This document shows positions 16,299 through 27,170 of a stretch of 64,000 bases of DNA, piece by piece. The translations under genes were made by a program, and so were the position numbers. Source of the stretch: Methylobacterium sp. J-068 (GTDB taxonomy: Bacteria > Pseudomonadota > Alphaproteobacteria > Rhizobiales > Beijerinckiaceae); NCBI RefSeq assembly GCF_022829445.1, contig NZ_JAKSXY010000031.1, positions 1 to 64,000 on the forward strand. The letters are read 5' to 3'. Each line of letters starts with the position of its first letter. Within the stretch, counting starts at the first letter, position 1. Under the pieces are notes generated by a model that was not told where the DNA came from, did no database searches, and saw only the letters and a program-made list of their open reading frames with translations.

Positions 16299-17245
16299 AG
16301 GCGTCCACGCAGGACATCCTGCCCGCCCCGAAGCGCTCGGCCCTTGCCCGCTTCCGCGATTCCGACCTCTATGCCAGCTTCCGGCGCTCGAAGCTGGCGA
16401 TGGGGGCCTTCGCGGTGACCCTCCTGTTCTTCCTCCTCGCGGTGGCGGCCCCCTGGATCTCGCCGCAGAACCCCTACGATCCGGCGCAGCTCGAGCTGAT
16501 GAATTCCAGCCTGCCGCCGCTCTGGTACGCGGACGGCGTCTCGCCCTTCGCCCTCGGCACCGACGACCAGGGCCGCGACGTGCTCTCGGCGGTATTCTAC
16601 GGCCTGCGGCTCTCCCTCGTGGTCGGACTCCTCGGCGTAGTGGTCTCGGGCTTCCTCGGCATCCTGCTCGGGCTGGTGGCGGGCTATTTCGGCGGCGTCA
16701 TCGATACGCTGATCATGCGCGTCGCCGACGTGCAGCTCACCTTCCCGGCCATCCTGATCGCGCTCGTGGTGGACGGCGTCGCCAAGGCGGCCCTCGGCAG
16801 CCAGATGGACGCGAACGCCGCCATCGGCCTCATCGTTCTGTCCATCGGCCTGTCGTTCTGGGTGCAGTACGCCCGCACCGTGCGCTCCTCAGTGCTGGTC
16901 GAGAAGAACAAGGACTATGTTCAGGCCGGGCGGCTCATCGGCCTGTCCTCGCCGGTGATCATGGTGCGCCACGTCCTGCCCAACGTGCTCGGGCCGGTCT
17001 TCGTCATCGCCACGATCAATCTCGCGCTCGCCATCATCACCGAGGCGACGCTGTCCTTCCTCGGCACCGGCCTGCCCGATTCGATGCCGTCGCTGGGCAC
17101 CCTGATCCGCACCGGCAACCGCTTCCTGTTCTCCGGCGAGTGGTGGATCGTCGCCTTTCCGGGCCTGGCGCTCGCCGGCCTCGTGCTGGCGATCAATCTG
17201 CTGGGCGACTGGCTGCGCGACGCCCTGAACCCCAGATTGCAGTGA
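16295..17245 (+). CDS. ABC transporter permease, DppC type
   Basis: This 316-residue inner-membrane protein resembles DppC: a long N-terminal tail, FRRSKLAMGAF before the first helix, LGTDDQGRDVLSAVFYGLRLSL after it, and the coupling loop KNKDYVQAGRLIGLS. LSFLGTGLPDSMPSLG near the C-terminus is typical of this half of the pair. Its ATG overlaps the stop of the first permease. The frame is open far upstream, but that is antisense-like filler in the preceding gene. Confidence 0.93.
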   Translation: MKASTQDILPAPKRSALARFRDSDLYASFRRSKLAMGAFAVTLLFFLLAVAAPWISPQNPYDPAQLELMNSSLPPLWYADGVSPFALGTDDQGRDVLSAVFYGLRLSLVVGLLGVVVSGFLGILLGLVAGYFGGVIDTLIMRVADVQLTFPAILIALVVDGVAKAALGSQMDANAAIGLIVLSIGLSFWVQYARTVRSSVLVEKNKDYVQAGRLIGLSSPVIMVRHVLPNVLGPVFVIATINLALAIITEATLSFLGTGLPDSMPSLGTLIRTGNRFLFSGEWWIVAFPGLALAGLVLAINLLGDWLRDALNPRLQ

Positions 17246-17255
17246 CAGGGTCGCC

Positions 17256-18235
17256 ATGACAGAGCCCGTCCTCTCGGTCCGCAACCTGCGCGTCGCCTTC
17301 GCGGGCCGGCGCGGCACCCTGACCGCCATCGACGACGTCTCCTTCGACATCGCGCGGGGCGAGATCCTCGGCGTCGTCGGGGAATCCGGCGCCGGCAAAT
17401 CCGTCACCGGCTCCGCCGTCATCGGCCTCATCGACCCGCCCGGCGGCATCGTCGGCGGGCAGATCCTCCTGAAGGGCGAGCGCATCGACGACCTGTCCCC
17501 CGAGGCCATGCGGCGCATCCGGGGCCGGCGCATCGGCATGATCTTCCAGGACCCGCTGACCAGCCTCAACCCGCTCTACCGGGTCGGCCGGCAGATCGTG
17601 GAGACCATCCGCACCCACACCGACCTTTCGGAGAAGGCCGCCCGCCGGCGCGCCATCGACCTCCTGGCGGAGGTCGGCATCCCGGCGCCCGAACGGAGGA
17701 TCGACGGATACCCGCACGAATTCTCGGGCGGCATGCGCCAGCGCGTGGTGATCGCCCTGGCGCTGGCCGCCGAGCCGGAACTCATCATCGCGGACGAGCC
17801 GACGACGGCGCTCGACGTCTCGGTCCAGGCTCAGATCATCGCGCTGCTGAAGCGCCTCGGCACCGAGCGCGGCACCGCCGTGATGCTGGTGACCCACGAC
17901 ATGGGCGTGATCGCCGAGGCCGCCGACCGCGTGGCGGTGATGTATTCCGGGCGCATCGCCGAGATCGGTCCCGTGCGCGACGTGGTGCAGAACCCCCTCC
18001 ACCCCTACGCCAAGGGCCTGATGGGGGCGATCCCGACCCTGGCGCAGGAGACCGACCGGCTGGCGCAGATCCCGGGGTCGATGCCGCGCCTCTCGAACAT
18101 TCCGAAGGGCTGCGCCTTCAACCCGCGCTGCCCATCGGCCTTCACGCGCTGCGTGGTCGAGCGGCCCGACCCGATCCCGGTCGGCGCCCACCGCGTCGCC
18201 TGCCACCTCTACGACCGTTCGGAGGCCTCCGCCGC

Positions 18236-18239
<4 letters not shown>
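17256..18239 (+). CDS. ABC transporter ATPase, DppD type
   Basis: The 327-residue ATPase has Walker A GESGAGKS near residue 43, Q-loop IFQDPLTSLNP, signature FSGGMRQR, Walker B LIIADEPTTALDV and the H-loop THD. The C-terminal oligopeptide/dipeptide extension includes the Cys set CAFNPRCPSAFTRC, which in this subfamily can hold an iron-sulfur cluster. It powers uptake with the DppF-like partner that begins four bases inside its stop. Confidence 0.94.
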
Positions 18240-19270
<1,031 letters not shown>

Positions 19271-19310
19271 GGGCGAGCGGTCCGCGCGTTAGGTGTTCCA
19301 GAGCGAGCGC

Positions 19311-20807
19311 ATGAGCACAGACCCATCCATCGCCGCGGCCGTGCCGCCGTCGACGGGCGAGGACGCGACCACGGACATCCTCGACCTCAGCGCCGTCGAC
19401 CTCTCGGCCGCGATCCACGCCCGCCGCGTCTCCTGCGTCGAGGTCATGACGGCATATCTCGACCAGATCGAGCGGCTCAATCCGGTGGTCAACGCCATCG
19501 TGGCCCTGCGCGAGCGCACCGACCTCCTGAGCGCCGCCGAGGAGCGGGACGCGCAGGCCGCGCGCGGCGAGTTCCTCGGGCCCCTGCACGGCGTCCCCCT
19601 GGCGGTGAAGGATATCGATGCGGTCAAGGGCCTGCCCTTCACGCAAGGGTCGCCGATCTTCCGCGACCGGATCGCGGCCGCCGATTCCATCATGGTCAAG
19701 CGCTTGCGCAGGAGCGGCGCGATCCTCGTCGGCAAGACCAACATGCCGGAATTCGGTCTCGGGTCGCAGACCTTCAATCCGGTCTACGGCGCCACCCGGA
19801 ACGCCTACGATCCGACCAAGACCTCGGGGGGATCGAGCGGCGGCGCGGCCGTGGCGGTGGCCCTGCGCATGCAAGCCGTCGCCGATGGCAGCGACCATGC
19901 CGGATCGCTGCGCAACCCGCCCGCCTTCAACAACCTCTTCGGCCTGCGCATCGGTTACGGCCGCATCCCGATCGAGACCAAGGACGCCTTCACCCCCGGC
20001 CTCGGGGTCGCGGGCGGGATCGGGCGCTCTCCGGCCGATATCGGCCTGCTGCTCTCGGTGCAGGCCGGCTACGACGCGCGGGTGCCCTACTCGAACACGC
20101 AGGACCCGGCGATCTTCGCCGAGGACCTGAAGCGGGACTTCACGGGCGCGCGCATCGCCTGGTTGGACGATCTCGGCGGCCACATCCCCTTCGAGCCGGG
20201 CGTGCTCGACCTCGATCGTAACGCGCTGCCCGCCTTCGAGGCGCTGGGGGCCCGGGTCGAGTGGGACCGGCCGCGCTTCGACATGGGCAAGGTCTGGCGC
20301 GACTGGCTCACCCTGCGGGCCTGGATGACCGCCTCCAACCTGCGGCCCCTCTACGATGAGCCGGCCTATCGCGCCCTCCTGAAACCCGAGGCGGTCTGGG
20401 AGGTCGAACGGGGGCTGGCGCTCAACGCCGATCAGGTCACCGCCGCGCAGGAGGGCCGCACCGCCTGGTACGAGGCCGTGCGCCGCTTCCAGGAACGCTA
20501 CGACTTCCTCGTCATGCCCTCGACGCAGGTGTTCCCCTTCGACGTCGCGGAGCGCTGGCCGACCTCCGTGGGCGGCCGGGCCATGGGCACCTACCATCGC
20601 TGGATGGAGGTGGTGATTCCCGTCACCATGAGCGGCCTTCCGGCTCTGAACGTCCCGGCGGGGTTCGATCCCGCCGGGCGCCCGTCCGGCATCCAGATCG
20701 TCGGCCCCAACAACGGCGAGCGCGCCTGCCTGCAACTCGGCGCCGCCTACGATGCCGCGACGAACTGGGTGCGCCGGCGCAAGCCCGCCCTGCTCGACCC
20801 GTCCTGA
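19311..20807 (+). CDS. Amidase (amidase signature family)
   Basis: The 498-residue enzyme has the Ser-cisSer-Lys triad of the amidase signature family: K100 in LAVKDID, the Gly/Ser-rich SGGSSGG at 172-178, and nucleophile S199 in GSDHAGSLR. Family members usually read GSDTGGSIR there, so the oxyanion-hole residues are altered (HA for TG). It hydrolyses an amide in the cytoplasm; the substrate is not evident. ATG 19311 is preferred over the frame-open GTG at 19293. Its place behind a dipeptide-type importer suggests that it acts on the imported compound. Confidence 0.9.
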   Translation: MSTDPSIAAAVPPSTGEDATTDILDLSAVDLSAAIHARRVSCVEVMTAYLDQIERLNPVVNAIVALRERTDLLSAAEERDAQAARGEFLGPLHGVPLAVKDIDAVKGLPFTQGSPIFRDRIAAADSIMVKRLRRSGAILVGKTNMPEFGLGSQTFNPVYGATRNAYDPTKTSGGSSGGAAVAVALRMQAVADGSDHAGSLRNPPAFNNLFGLRIGYGRIPIETKDAFTPGLGVAGGIGRSPADIGLLLSVQAGYDARVPYSNTQDPAIFAEDLKRDFTGARIAWLDDLGGHIPFEPGVLDLDRNALPAFEALGARVEWDRPRFDMGKVWRDWLTLRAWMTASNLRPLYDEPAYRALLKPEAVWEVERGLALNADQVTAAQEGRTAWYEAVRRFQERYDFLVMPSTQVFPFDVAERWPTSVGGRAMGTYHRWMEVVIPVTMSGLPALNVPAGFDPAGRPSGIQIVGPNNGERACLQLGAAYDAATNWVRRRKPALLDPS

Positions 20808-20823
20808 TGTCCGGAAGGCCCCG

Positions 20824-21717
20824 ATGACCGACCAACCCGGCCCGCATCACGGCCGCTACCCCTACAGCGCCCTGCCCGACCGGCCCGTCTACGACTGGCC
20901 CGGGGGCAAGCGTCTCGCGGTCTATCTCGGGCTGAACCTCGAGGGCTTCGATTTCGGACGCGGCCTCGGCGCCGAACTCGCTCCCGGCGTTCCGCAACCG
21001 GACGTGCTGAACTACGCCTGGCGCGATTGGGGCAACCGCATCGGCGCCTGGCGCATCAAGGAGACGCTCGACACGCTGGGCCTTCCCGCCAGCGTCATCG
21101 TCAACAGCCGGCTCTACGCCGATTGCCCCGGCCTGATCGAGGCCTTCCGGGCACGCGGCGACGAGATCGTCGGGCATGGCCGCACCAATTCGGAGCGCCA
21201 GGGTGATCTCGACGAGGCCGGGGAGCGCGCCCTCATCGCGCAGGCCACCGCGGCGTTGACCGAACGGGAGGGCAAGGCGCCCGCCGGTTGGCTCGGACCC
21301 TGGATCTCCCAGAGCCGGACCACGCCCGATCTCCTGGCGGAGGCGGGCTACCGCTACCTGCTCGACTGGTGCCACGACGACCAGCCGACCTGGTTCGCGA
21401 CGCGGAAGGGCGGCCGCATCCTCGCGATCCCCTATCCCCAGGAACTCAACGACATCCCCGCCATCGTGGCCCGCAAGGACACCGGACCGCAATTCGCCGA
21501 AGCCCTGGTCGAGGCGTTCGACGAGATGCTGGAGCAGTCCCGCACCGCGCCCCTGGTCATGGGCATCGCGCTGCACCCCTATATCGTCGGGCAGCCGCAC
21601 CGCCTTCGCCCCCTGCGCAGGGCCCTCGCCCATATCGCCGCCCGCCGCGACGACATCTGGCTGACCACGGCCGGCGGCATCGCCGCGTTCACCGAGGCGA
21701 GCGGCACGGCGGTGTGA
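20824..21717 (+). CDS. PuuE-like polysaccharide deacetylase family hydrolase
   Basis: This 297-residue protein has the NodB/polysaccharide-deacetylase barrel as found in the cyclic-amidase branch (PuuE, allantoinase-like): GKRLAVYLGLNLEGFDFG at the N-terminus, RARGDEIVGHGRTNSERQ in the middle, and GPWISQSRTTPDLLAEAGYRYLLDW. In that branch the metal-binding residues of true deacetylases are partly lost and ring amides are hydrolysed. It follows the amidase by 16 bases. Together they could open and deamidate a nitrogen compound; the substrate is unknown. Confidence 0.82.
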   Translation: MTDQPGPHHGRYPYSALPDRPVYDWPGGKRLAVYLGLNLEGFDFGRGLGAELAPGVPQPDVLNYAWRDWGNRIGAWRIKETLDTLGLPASVIVNSRLYADCPGLIEAFRARGDEIVGHGRTNSERQGDLDEAGERALIAQATAALTEREGKAPAGWLGPWISQSRTTPDLLAEAGYRYLLDWCHDDQPTWFATRKGGRILAIPYPQELNDIPAIVARKDTGPQFAEALVEAFDEMLEQSRTAPLVMGIALHPYIVGQPHRLRPLRRALAHIAARRDDIWLTTAGGIAAFTEASGTAV

Positions 21718-21757
21718 GACGGTCTCGCTCAGCCCGCGCGGCGCCCGAGCGAAGTCC

Positions 21758-21790
21758 AAATCCGCTATCCCGAAGGGATCGATCGGATTT
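21758..21790 (+). terminator. Two-stage hairpin after the ABC/amidase operon
   Basis: AAATCCG (21758-21764) pairs with CGGATTT (21784-21790), enclosing an inner stem ATCCC/GGGAT with a GAA loop. It lies 40 bases past the stop of the deacetylase gene. There is no strong T run afterwards, so termination is likely but not certain. Confidence 0.45.
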
Positions 21791-21891
21791 GGTGTAAGGC
21801 CGGGGCGGCTCCGGCCCTCGTTCAGGCAGCGATCAGGGAACCCCGGCTAGAAAAGCGGCTCGCGATCGCCGCGCCGTCACACGAGCCCGTC

Positions 21892-22638
21892 ATGCACGCC
21901 GATGCCTTCCTCGCCGCCGCCGAACGCCTGCCGGTGGTCGATCTCGATACGCTCACGGGCGGTGCGGGGCTCGTCGTCGTGGCGCCGCATCCCGACGACG
22001 AGAGTCTCGGCTGCGGCGGCGTGATGGCGGAAGCCCGTGCCCGTGGGCAGACGGTCGAGGTCGTGATCGTCAGCGACGGCTGCGGCTCGCACACACACTC
22101 GGCCCTGTACCCGCCCGACAAGCTGCGGACGCTTCGCGAGCAGGAGACCCGCGACGCCGTCGAGGCCCTCGGCGTGCCGGCTGAGTGCGTGACGTTCCTG
22201 CGCCTGCCCGATGCCGGCGTTCCGCGTTCGGGCCCGACCGCCGAGGCGGCCGCCGCCCGGATCGTCGACATCGCCAAGCGCGCCGGCGCTGGCGCGGTCT
22301 GCGTGACCTGGGGGCACGACCCGCATTGCGACCATCAGGCCGCTGCCGCCATCGTCACGCTGGCGCGAGGCCGGCTCGGCAGGATCCGCAGCTTCGCCTA
22401 TCCGGTCTGGGGCTGGACCCTGCCGGAGGGCACCGAGGTCGGGGACGCGCCGACAGGATACCGGATCGATGTCGGCGTTCACCGGGCGGCCAAGGCCCAG
22501 GCCGTCGCCGCTCACCGATCGCAGACGACGGACCTCATCGCCGACGATCCCGCCGGCTTCCGGCTGGAGGCGGCGATGATCGAGCGCTTCCTCGGCCGTC
22601 ACGAGATCTTCATCGCCATGGACCCGTCCGCCTCGTGA
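21892..22638 (+). CDS. PIG-L family deacetylase
   Basis: The 248-residue protein shows the zinc-binding PIG-L motif PHPDDESLGCGG near residue 37 and a later metal ligand in HDPHCDHQAAA near residue 143. The family removes acetyl groups from N-acetylglucosamine-linked substrates (GPI, mycothiol and bacillithiol precursors, antibiotic sugars). Its stop overlaps the GTG of a glycosyltransferase, so deacetylation and glycosyl transfer probably act in one pathway. No thiol-ligase gene is adjacent, so a thiol pathway is not demonstrated. Confidence 0.9.
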   Translation: MHADAFLAAAERLPVVDLDTLTGGAGLVVVAPHPDDESLGCGGVMAEARARGQTVEVVIVSDGCGSHTHSALYPPDKLRTLREQETRDAVEALGVPAECVTFLRLPDAGVPRSGPTAEAAAARIVDIAKRAGAGAVCVTWGHDPHCDHQAAAAIVTLARGRLGRIRSFAYPVWGWTLPEGTEVGDAPTGYRIDVGVHRAAKAQAVAAHRSQTTDLIADDPAGFRLEAAMIERFLGRHEIFIAMDPSAS

Positions 22639-23489
22639 TCGCCGGAACCACCGTCATCACCCTGAACAAGGGCCGGGACGCGCATCTGGCGCGCCTCCTC
22701 GAAGGTCTCGCGCGCGGTCCTCACCCGGAGGATTGCATCGTGGTCGAGATGGGGGCCGAGCCTGCGCCACTGACGGAGCTCGGGTTTCCGATCCGCCGCG
22801 TCGTGCTCGATGCTCCGGGCCTGCCGCTGGCGCGGGCCCGCAACGCGGGCCGGCGGGCGGCGACCACCGAGCACCTGATCTTCCTCGACGTCGATTGCAT
22901 CCCCTCCGCCGATCTCGTGCCGCGGCTGAGCGCCGACCTGGAAGAGGCCGATGGCCTGATCTGCTGCGAGATCCGCTACCTGCCCGCCGGTGCCGTCGCG
23001 GATGGCTGGACGGAATCCGGCCTGCGCGCGGCCGGCCATCCGCACCCCGTGCGCCACTTCCCCGAGAGCGGACGCGAACGCTCGGGGAATGCCGGCCTGT
23101 TCTGGTCCCTGGCCTTCGGCGTGCGCGCGACGACCTTCGACCGTCTCGGCGGTTTCGACGAGGGCTTCGACGGCTATGGGGCCGAGGACACCGATCTCGC
23201 CTTTCGAGCAGACGCGCTCGGTGTTCCGGTGCTCTTCACCGCCGGGGGCCGGGCCTTCCACCAGCACCACCTCGCCTGCGACCCGCCGCTGCAGCACTTC
23301 ACCGACATCGTCCGCAACGCAGAGCGCTTCCATGGCCGCCATGGGATCTGGCCGATGGATGGCTGGCTCGACGCCTTCGCGGCGCGGGGCCTGATCGGCC
23401 CGGACTGGCGCACGACCCTCTCCGTCCTGCGCCAGCCGACGACGGAGGAGATCGCGGCCACGCGGGTACCCGCCGACCGCCCGTTCTAA
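22635..23489 (+). CDS. Glycosyltransferase family 2 (GT-A fold)
   Basis: This 284-residue enzyme begins with GTG inside the PIG-L stop (GTGA). It has GT-A features: TTVITLNKGRDAHLARLLEGL at the N-terminus, the metal-binding LDVDC near residue 92, and the acceptor-side GGFDEGFDGYGAEDTDLAFR near residue 175, as in galactosyltransferase-like C-terminal domains. It lacks a membrane anchor. The stop is only seven bases from the converging stop of the next gene. Confidence 0.87.
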   Translation: MIAGTTVITLNKGRDAHLARLLEGLARGPHPEDCIVVEMGAEPAPLTELGFPIRRVVLDAPGLPLARARNAGRRAATTEHLIFLDVDCIPSADLVPRLSADLEEADGLICCEIRYLPAGAVADGWTESGLRAAGHPHPVRHFPESGRERSGNAGLFWSLAFGVRATTFDRLGGFDEGFDGYGAEDTDLAFRADALGVPVLFTAGGRAFHQHHLACDPPLQHFTDIVRNAERFHGRHGIWPMDGWLDAFAARGLIGPDWRTTLSVLRQPTTEEIAATRVPADRPF

Positions 23490-23496
23490 GGTCGCT

Positions 23497-24555
23497 TCAG
23501 GCGCGGCGTGCCTCGGCCCGGTCGGCGACGTCGCCGATGAGCCGGGCCGCCCGAGCGACGGCGCCGGGCTCCGCGAGGGCCCCGATGCGCGCCGGGTCGA
23601 GCCGCAATCCGGCGGCGATCAGGGCCGGCCATTCGGACCCTCGCGGCCAGGCCGGGCAGTGGATCGCAGCGGCCATCGCCGCCAGGGCCTCGGCCTTGGC
23701 GACCTGTTCGTCGAAGGCACGCGGCTCGGGCAGGCAGAGGAAGCGCTTGGCCAGGGCCGCCACCGTCGAGACCACGCCGTCGCCACCGGCTCCCACCACC
23801 AGGGCGGCCCGCGCGAGGAACGCGGCCGGATCGGCGACCCACCCGTAAAGGGTGAGATTCGCGGGCAGATCGGCGGCGACGCCCTCGACCGGTCCAAGGA
23901 CGTGCCAGTGCCGCTCCGGAACCGCGCGGGCCGCATCGGCAAGGTCGGTGATCCGGCCTCCCTCGCCGCCCCGCCCGTAGACGACGACGATCGAGCCGTC
24001 GTCCGAGACGGGGGTCGCGACGGTCCCGGGCGCCAGCATGCCGGCATAGAGGGTCTTTGCCCGAACCCAGTCCGGCGTTCCGGCCGCCTCGAGTTCGGGA
24101 GAGAAGAACGCCAGGACCGCCTCGGCGCTTCGGAAAGCCTCGCAATGGGGCGTGTCGGTGCGGTTGCCGGACAGGCGCACCACCAGGGTCGGCACCGACA
24201 TCAGGCGCGCGAAGAGGGCGATCTCCACCGAGACGTCGACGACGATCAGCGCCGGGTCGGCCTCGACGATCCAGGCCGCGAGACGGCCCATGCGCGCGCG
24301 CACGTTGTCCGCGCCGACCGGCGCGTAGTGGAACGCCTCCGGGCGCGCGGAGGCGCCATCCCGTCCGTCGAAGCGTGCGAGCAGACGATCGTCGGGCAGG
24401 TCGAGGGTGGGCGCGCGTGCGCCACGCGTGTCGAGATCCGCCAGCGTTCCGATCAGCGTCACCGGGCGGTCCAGGGCCTCCGCGATGAGGTTCGCCCGCT
24501 GCCAGTGCCCGGCGCCCTGATGATGGACATAGTAGCCGATGGGCCGGCGGCTCAT
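23497..24555 (-). CDS. GT-B fold glycosyltransferase, MurG/GT28-like
   Basis: The 352-residue protein starts RPIGYYVHHQGAGHWQRA, where GAGHWxRA matches the Gly/His N-terminal loop of MurG-like transferases. The C-terminal half has VVGAGGDGVVSTVAALAKRFLCLPEPRAFDEQ, the nucleotide-sugar pocket pattern of this group. Substrate unknown. It is the last gene of a three-glycosyltransferase operon and overlaps its upstream neighbour by four bases. Confidence 0.8.
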   Translation of the reverse strand: MSRRPIGYYVHHQGAGHWQRANLIAEALDRPVTLIGTLADLDTRGARAPTLDLPDDRLLARFDGRDGASARPEAFHYAPVGADNVRARMGRLAAWIVEADPALIVVDVSVEIALFARLMSVPTLVVRLSGNRTDTPHCEAFRSAEAVLAFFSPELEAAGTPDWVRAKTLYAGMLAPGTVATPVSDDGSIVVVYGRGGEGGRITDLADAARAVPERHWHVLGPVEGVAADLPANLTLYGWVADPAAFLARAALVVGAGGDGVVSTVAALAKRFLCLPEPRAFDEQVAKAEALAAMAAAIHCPAWPRGSEWPALIAAGLRLDPARIGALAEPGAVARAARLIGDVADRAEARRA

Positions 24556-25655
24556 GCGACGCGCGCCATCCCGGCCTCGGCGAGCATGGCGTGCAACCCT
24601 GCCAGGGCCTCCTCCAGCGGCACCGCCACCGCCTCCGGGATTCCCTCGCCGACCCGCGCCTCGACGCGCTCGACCAGGGCGATCGCGTTCGGGCAATGCG
24701 TCGGGGCGACGGCGGCGATATCGGCCGGCGAGAGGCCGAGGGCCCGCAAGGCCGCCTCGGGTCCGGCCGGATCGGTCAGCGTCGCGGCGATCGCGCGACG
24801 GCGCTCGATCAGGCTGCGCCAATGCCGGGCCGATGGCAGCCGATAGGCCTCCGTGCCGGCAGCGACGCGCGCCCGGCGCACCATCTCGGTCGCCATCCCG
24901 CCCTGGACCCGGCCGATGCCGCGATCCGAGACCAGGATCGAGACGTGGGGGCAGTGACGCACGCGGCCGCCATGCCAGCGCACGCGCGAGACCAGCGCGT
25001 TGTCCTCGCCGCAGGGCAGCATCGGCAGGCCGCCGACCCGCTGATAGAGATCGGCCCGCAGGCACAGGCTGGCGGCGACGTGATCGCCGTGGCGCGGAGC
25101 GGGATCATGCGCCGGCGGATCGAATGCCTCCTCCAGGTCGCGCACCGCCGACCAGTATTCCTCGATCCGATCGTGAAGCGCGCGGATCGCCGGGTTGTCC
25201 GCGCGCTCGTCGCCCTGCAGGCGCAGGCGACCGCCGACGAGCTCGCTCCCGCGCAGGGCGCGAAGGTTGGCGCGCACCCAATCCGGTGGCGTGATCGCGT
25301 CCGCATCGGTGCTGAGCAGGACGCCGTCGGCGACGCCGTCCTCGGCCAGCCACGCGACGCCGGCATCGAGCGCCCGGCGTCGCGCCGTCCCCACATGCGC
25401 GTCCGGAGGCGCGATCGTCGCCTCGACGATGCGCAGATCGAGATGAGGGACAACGCCGTCGCTCCGCATCGCGCGCAGGGTGGCGGCGGTGGCGTCGGTG
25501 CAGTTGTTGGCGAGCACCAGGACGCGCAGACGCGCCCCGTCACCGTAACCGTCCTGCCGGTCGAGCGAGCGGATGAGGCGGGGCAGCGCCTCCGCCTCGT
25601 TGCGGGCCGGGACGCAGACCACCGCCCGGCCGAGGGACAGGTCCATCTCAGGCAT
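24552..25655 (-). CDS. Glycosyltransferase family 2
   Basis: This 367-residue GT-A enzyme has VVCVPARNEAEALPRLIRSL at the N-terminus and a metal-binding STDADAITPPDWV near residue 115. GEDNALVSRVRWHGGRVRHCP near 220 is the usual acceptor/catalytic ED motif. No membrane helix is evident, so it works at the cytoplasmic face. It overlaps the upstream GT4 gene by eight bases and the downstream GT-B gene by four. Confidence 0.88.
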   Translation of the reverse strand: MPEMDLSLGRAVVCVPARNEAEALPRLIRSLDRQDGYGDGARLRVLVLANNCTDATAATLRAMRSDGVVPHLDLRIVEATIAPPDAHVGTARRRALDAGVAWLAEDGVADGVLLSTDADAITPPDWVRANLRALRGSELVGGRLRLQGDERADNPAIRALHDRIEEYWSAVRDLEEAFDPPAHDPAPRHGDHVAASLCLRADLYQRVGGLPMLPCGEDNALVSRVRWHGGRVRHCPHVSILVSDRGIGRVQGGMATEMVRRARVAAGTEAYRLPSARHWRSLIERRRAIAATLTDPAGPEAALRALGLSPADIAAVAPTHCPNAIALVERVEARVGEGIPEAVAVPLEEALAGLHAMLAEAGMARVA

Positions 25656-26730
25656 TGATGACGCGTGCCGTGATGGCTGCGCGAGCGGCCCGCTGAAGCT
25701 CCATGTCGTAGAGCTGCTCGTACCGGTCGGTCATCGTGCTGGCATCGAAGAGATGCTCGGCCCGGCGACGGCAATCGGCCCGGTCGAGGCGGATGGCCTG
25801 GGTCACGGCCCGACCGAGATCGGCGACGTCGTCGGCATCCGCCAGCACGCCCGAGGCGGCATCGAGGATGTCGGGGATCGCACCCCGCCGGAAGGCGGCG
25901 ACGGGCGTGCCGCAGGCGAGGAACTCGGCGAGCACGAGGCCGAACGGCTCCTCCCACCGCGGCGTACACAGGGCGACATGCGCCTCGCCGACCCGGGCCG
26001 CGAGGTCGTCGTGCCCCAGATGTCCGAGATAGGTGATGTCATCGCCGAGCCGCGGCGCGATCTCGGCGTCCCAATAGGCGGGGTTCGAACGGGGACCGGC
26101 GAATTTCAGCGGCAGTCCTGCGGCGCGGGCGGCATCGATGGCGAGGTGCGGACCCTTCTCGGGGACGAGGCGACCCATCCAGATGGCGTGCGGTGCTCCC
26201 TTCGGCGCAGCGGAGTAGCGGAAGGCATCGAGATCGATCCCGTTGCCGATGACCTGCGGCTCACCGAGCAGGTCGCGCCATTCCCGTGCCAGGGAGGGCG
26301 ACACCGCCGCGAAGGTCATGTCGCGGGCGCGGGCTCGGACGCCGCGCACGAACGGCTCGAAGGGCGGCGTGTGAAGGGCCGTCACCATCGGAACGGCCAG
26401 TTCGCCCGCCCGCAGCAGCGGAAGGAAGTGCAGGCTGTTGTTGTGGACGAAATCGTAGCCGCCGGCCACGACCGCATCCATGATCCGCACGTAGGCGGCG
26501 TGCTCGGCGGCATCGATCCGGGCTTCCGAAACGTCGTCGAAGGCACAGCCCGTCGGAGGACAGACCGAGACGAGATCGAAATGTCCACGTGACCCCTCCG
26601 AAGCATAGAGGGTGACGGAATGCCCGCGCGCCTGGAGCGCCGATGCGAGCAGATGCGTGTGCATCTCCAACCCCCCCGAGAACGGCTGAGCGATCGGGAA
26701 CTTGAGGTGCGCGATGATGGCGATCTTCAC
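25648..26730 (-). CDS. Glycosyltransferase family 4
   Basis: The 360-residue GT-B protein starts VKIAIIAHLKFPIAQPFSGG, the Gly-rich N-terminal loop of GT4 enzymes. The donor site has WMGRLVPEKGPHLAIDAA and the catalytic-type EPFGLVLAEFLACGTPVA near residues 285-302. GTG 26730 is chosen since the fold begins there; the frame remains open to 26844 with a Pro-rich non-domain extension. It heads the minus-strand operon of three glycosyltransferases. Confidence 0.88.
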   Translation of the reverse strand: MKIAIIAHLKFPIAQPFSGGLEMHTHLLASALQARGHSVTLYASEGSRGHFDLVSVCPPTGCAFDDVSEARIDAAEHAAYVRIMDAVVAGGYDFVHNNSLHFLPLLRAGELAVPMVTALHTPPFEPFVRGVRARARDMTFAAVSPSLAREWRDLLGEPQVIGNGIDLDAFRYSAAPKGAPHAIWMGRLVPEKGPHLAIDAARAAGLPLKFAGPRSNPAYWDAEIAPRLGDDITYLGHLGHDDLAARVGEAHVALCTPRWEEPFGLVLAEFLACGTPVAAFRRGAIPDILDAASGVLADADDVADLGRAVTQAIRLDRADCRRRAEHLFDASTMTDRYEQLYDMELQRAARAAITARVINA

Positions 26731-27170
26731 GGGATGCGGATCACGGACGTTCGAGGGCGGGAGGCACCGGATTGCAGGAAGCCGGACCATCGGAGCCGGT
26801 ATCGCGGGGATGCCGGCGATGGAGAGGAAGCCATCCCGATCCACAACGTAACGTGAACACGCGGGCGGAAAAAGGCGGCTGGTGTACCAGAGACACGATC
26901 CTGTTCGTCGCAGGTGCGGTGTCGAGCCGGCGTGCCGACCCCCGGGGCAGGAGGATCATCGTCTCCGACGGACGAGGTCATCCGCGCGCAGTCAAGGCCA
27001 TGGTCTCATTGCGCCGCAACATCGAATGCGCAGTCCTCATCGGCGTCGGTGTCAATGCAGGCCGATGGCCCGCAAGTCTCGCTGGCGCCCAGCATCAGGA
27101 ACCAAGGCAATCACGCGACGTTGAGAGCCCGATAAGAATCACGTCTGCGACGAACAAGTCTGGAGATCAC
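26731..27170 (+). other. 440-base divergent intergenic region
   Basis: Separates the GT4 operon (leftward) from a small exported-protein gene (rightward). No supported coding frame, tRNA or strong palindrome was seen. Promoters for both flanking units must lie here. Confidence 0.4.
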
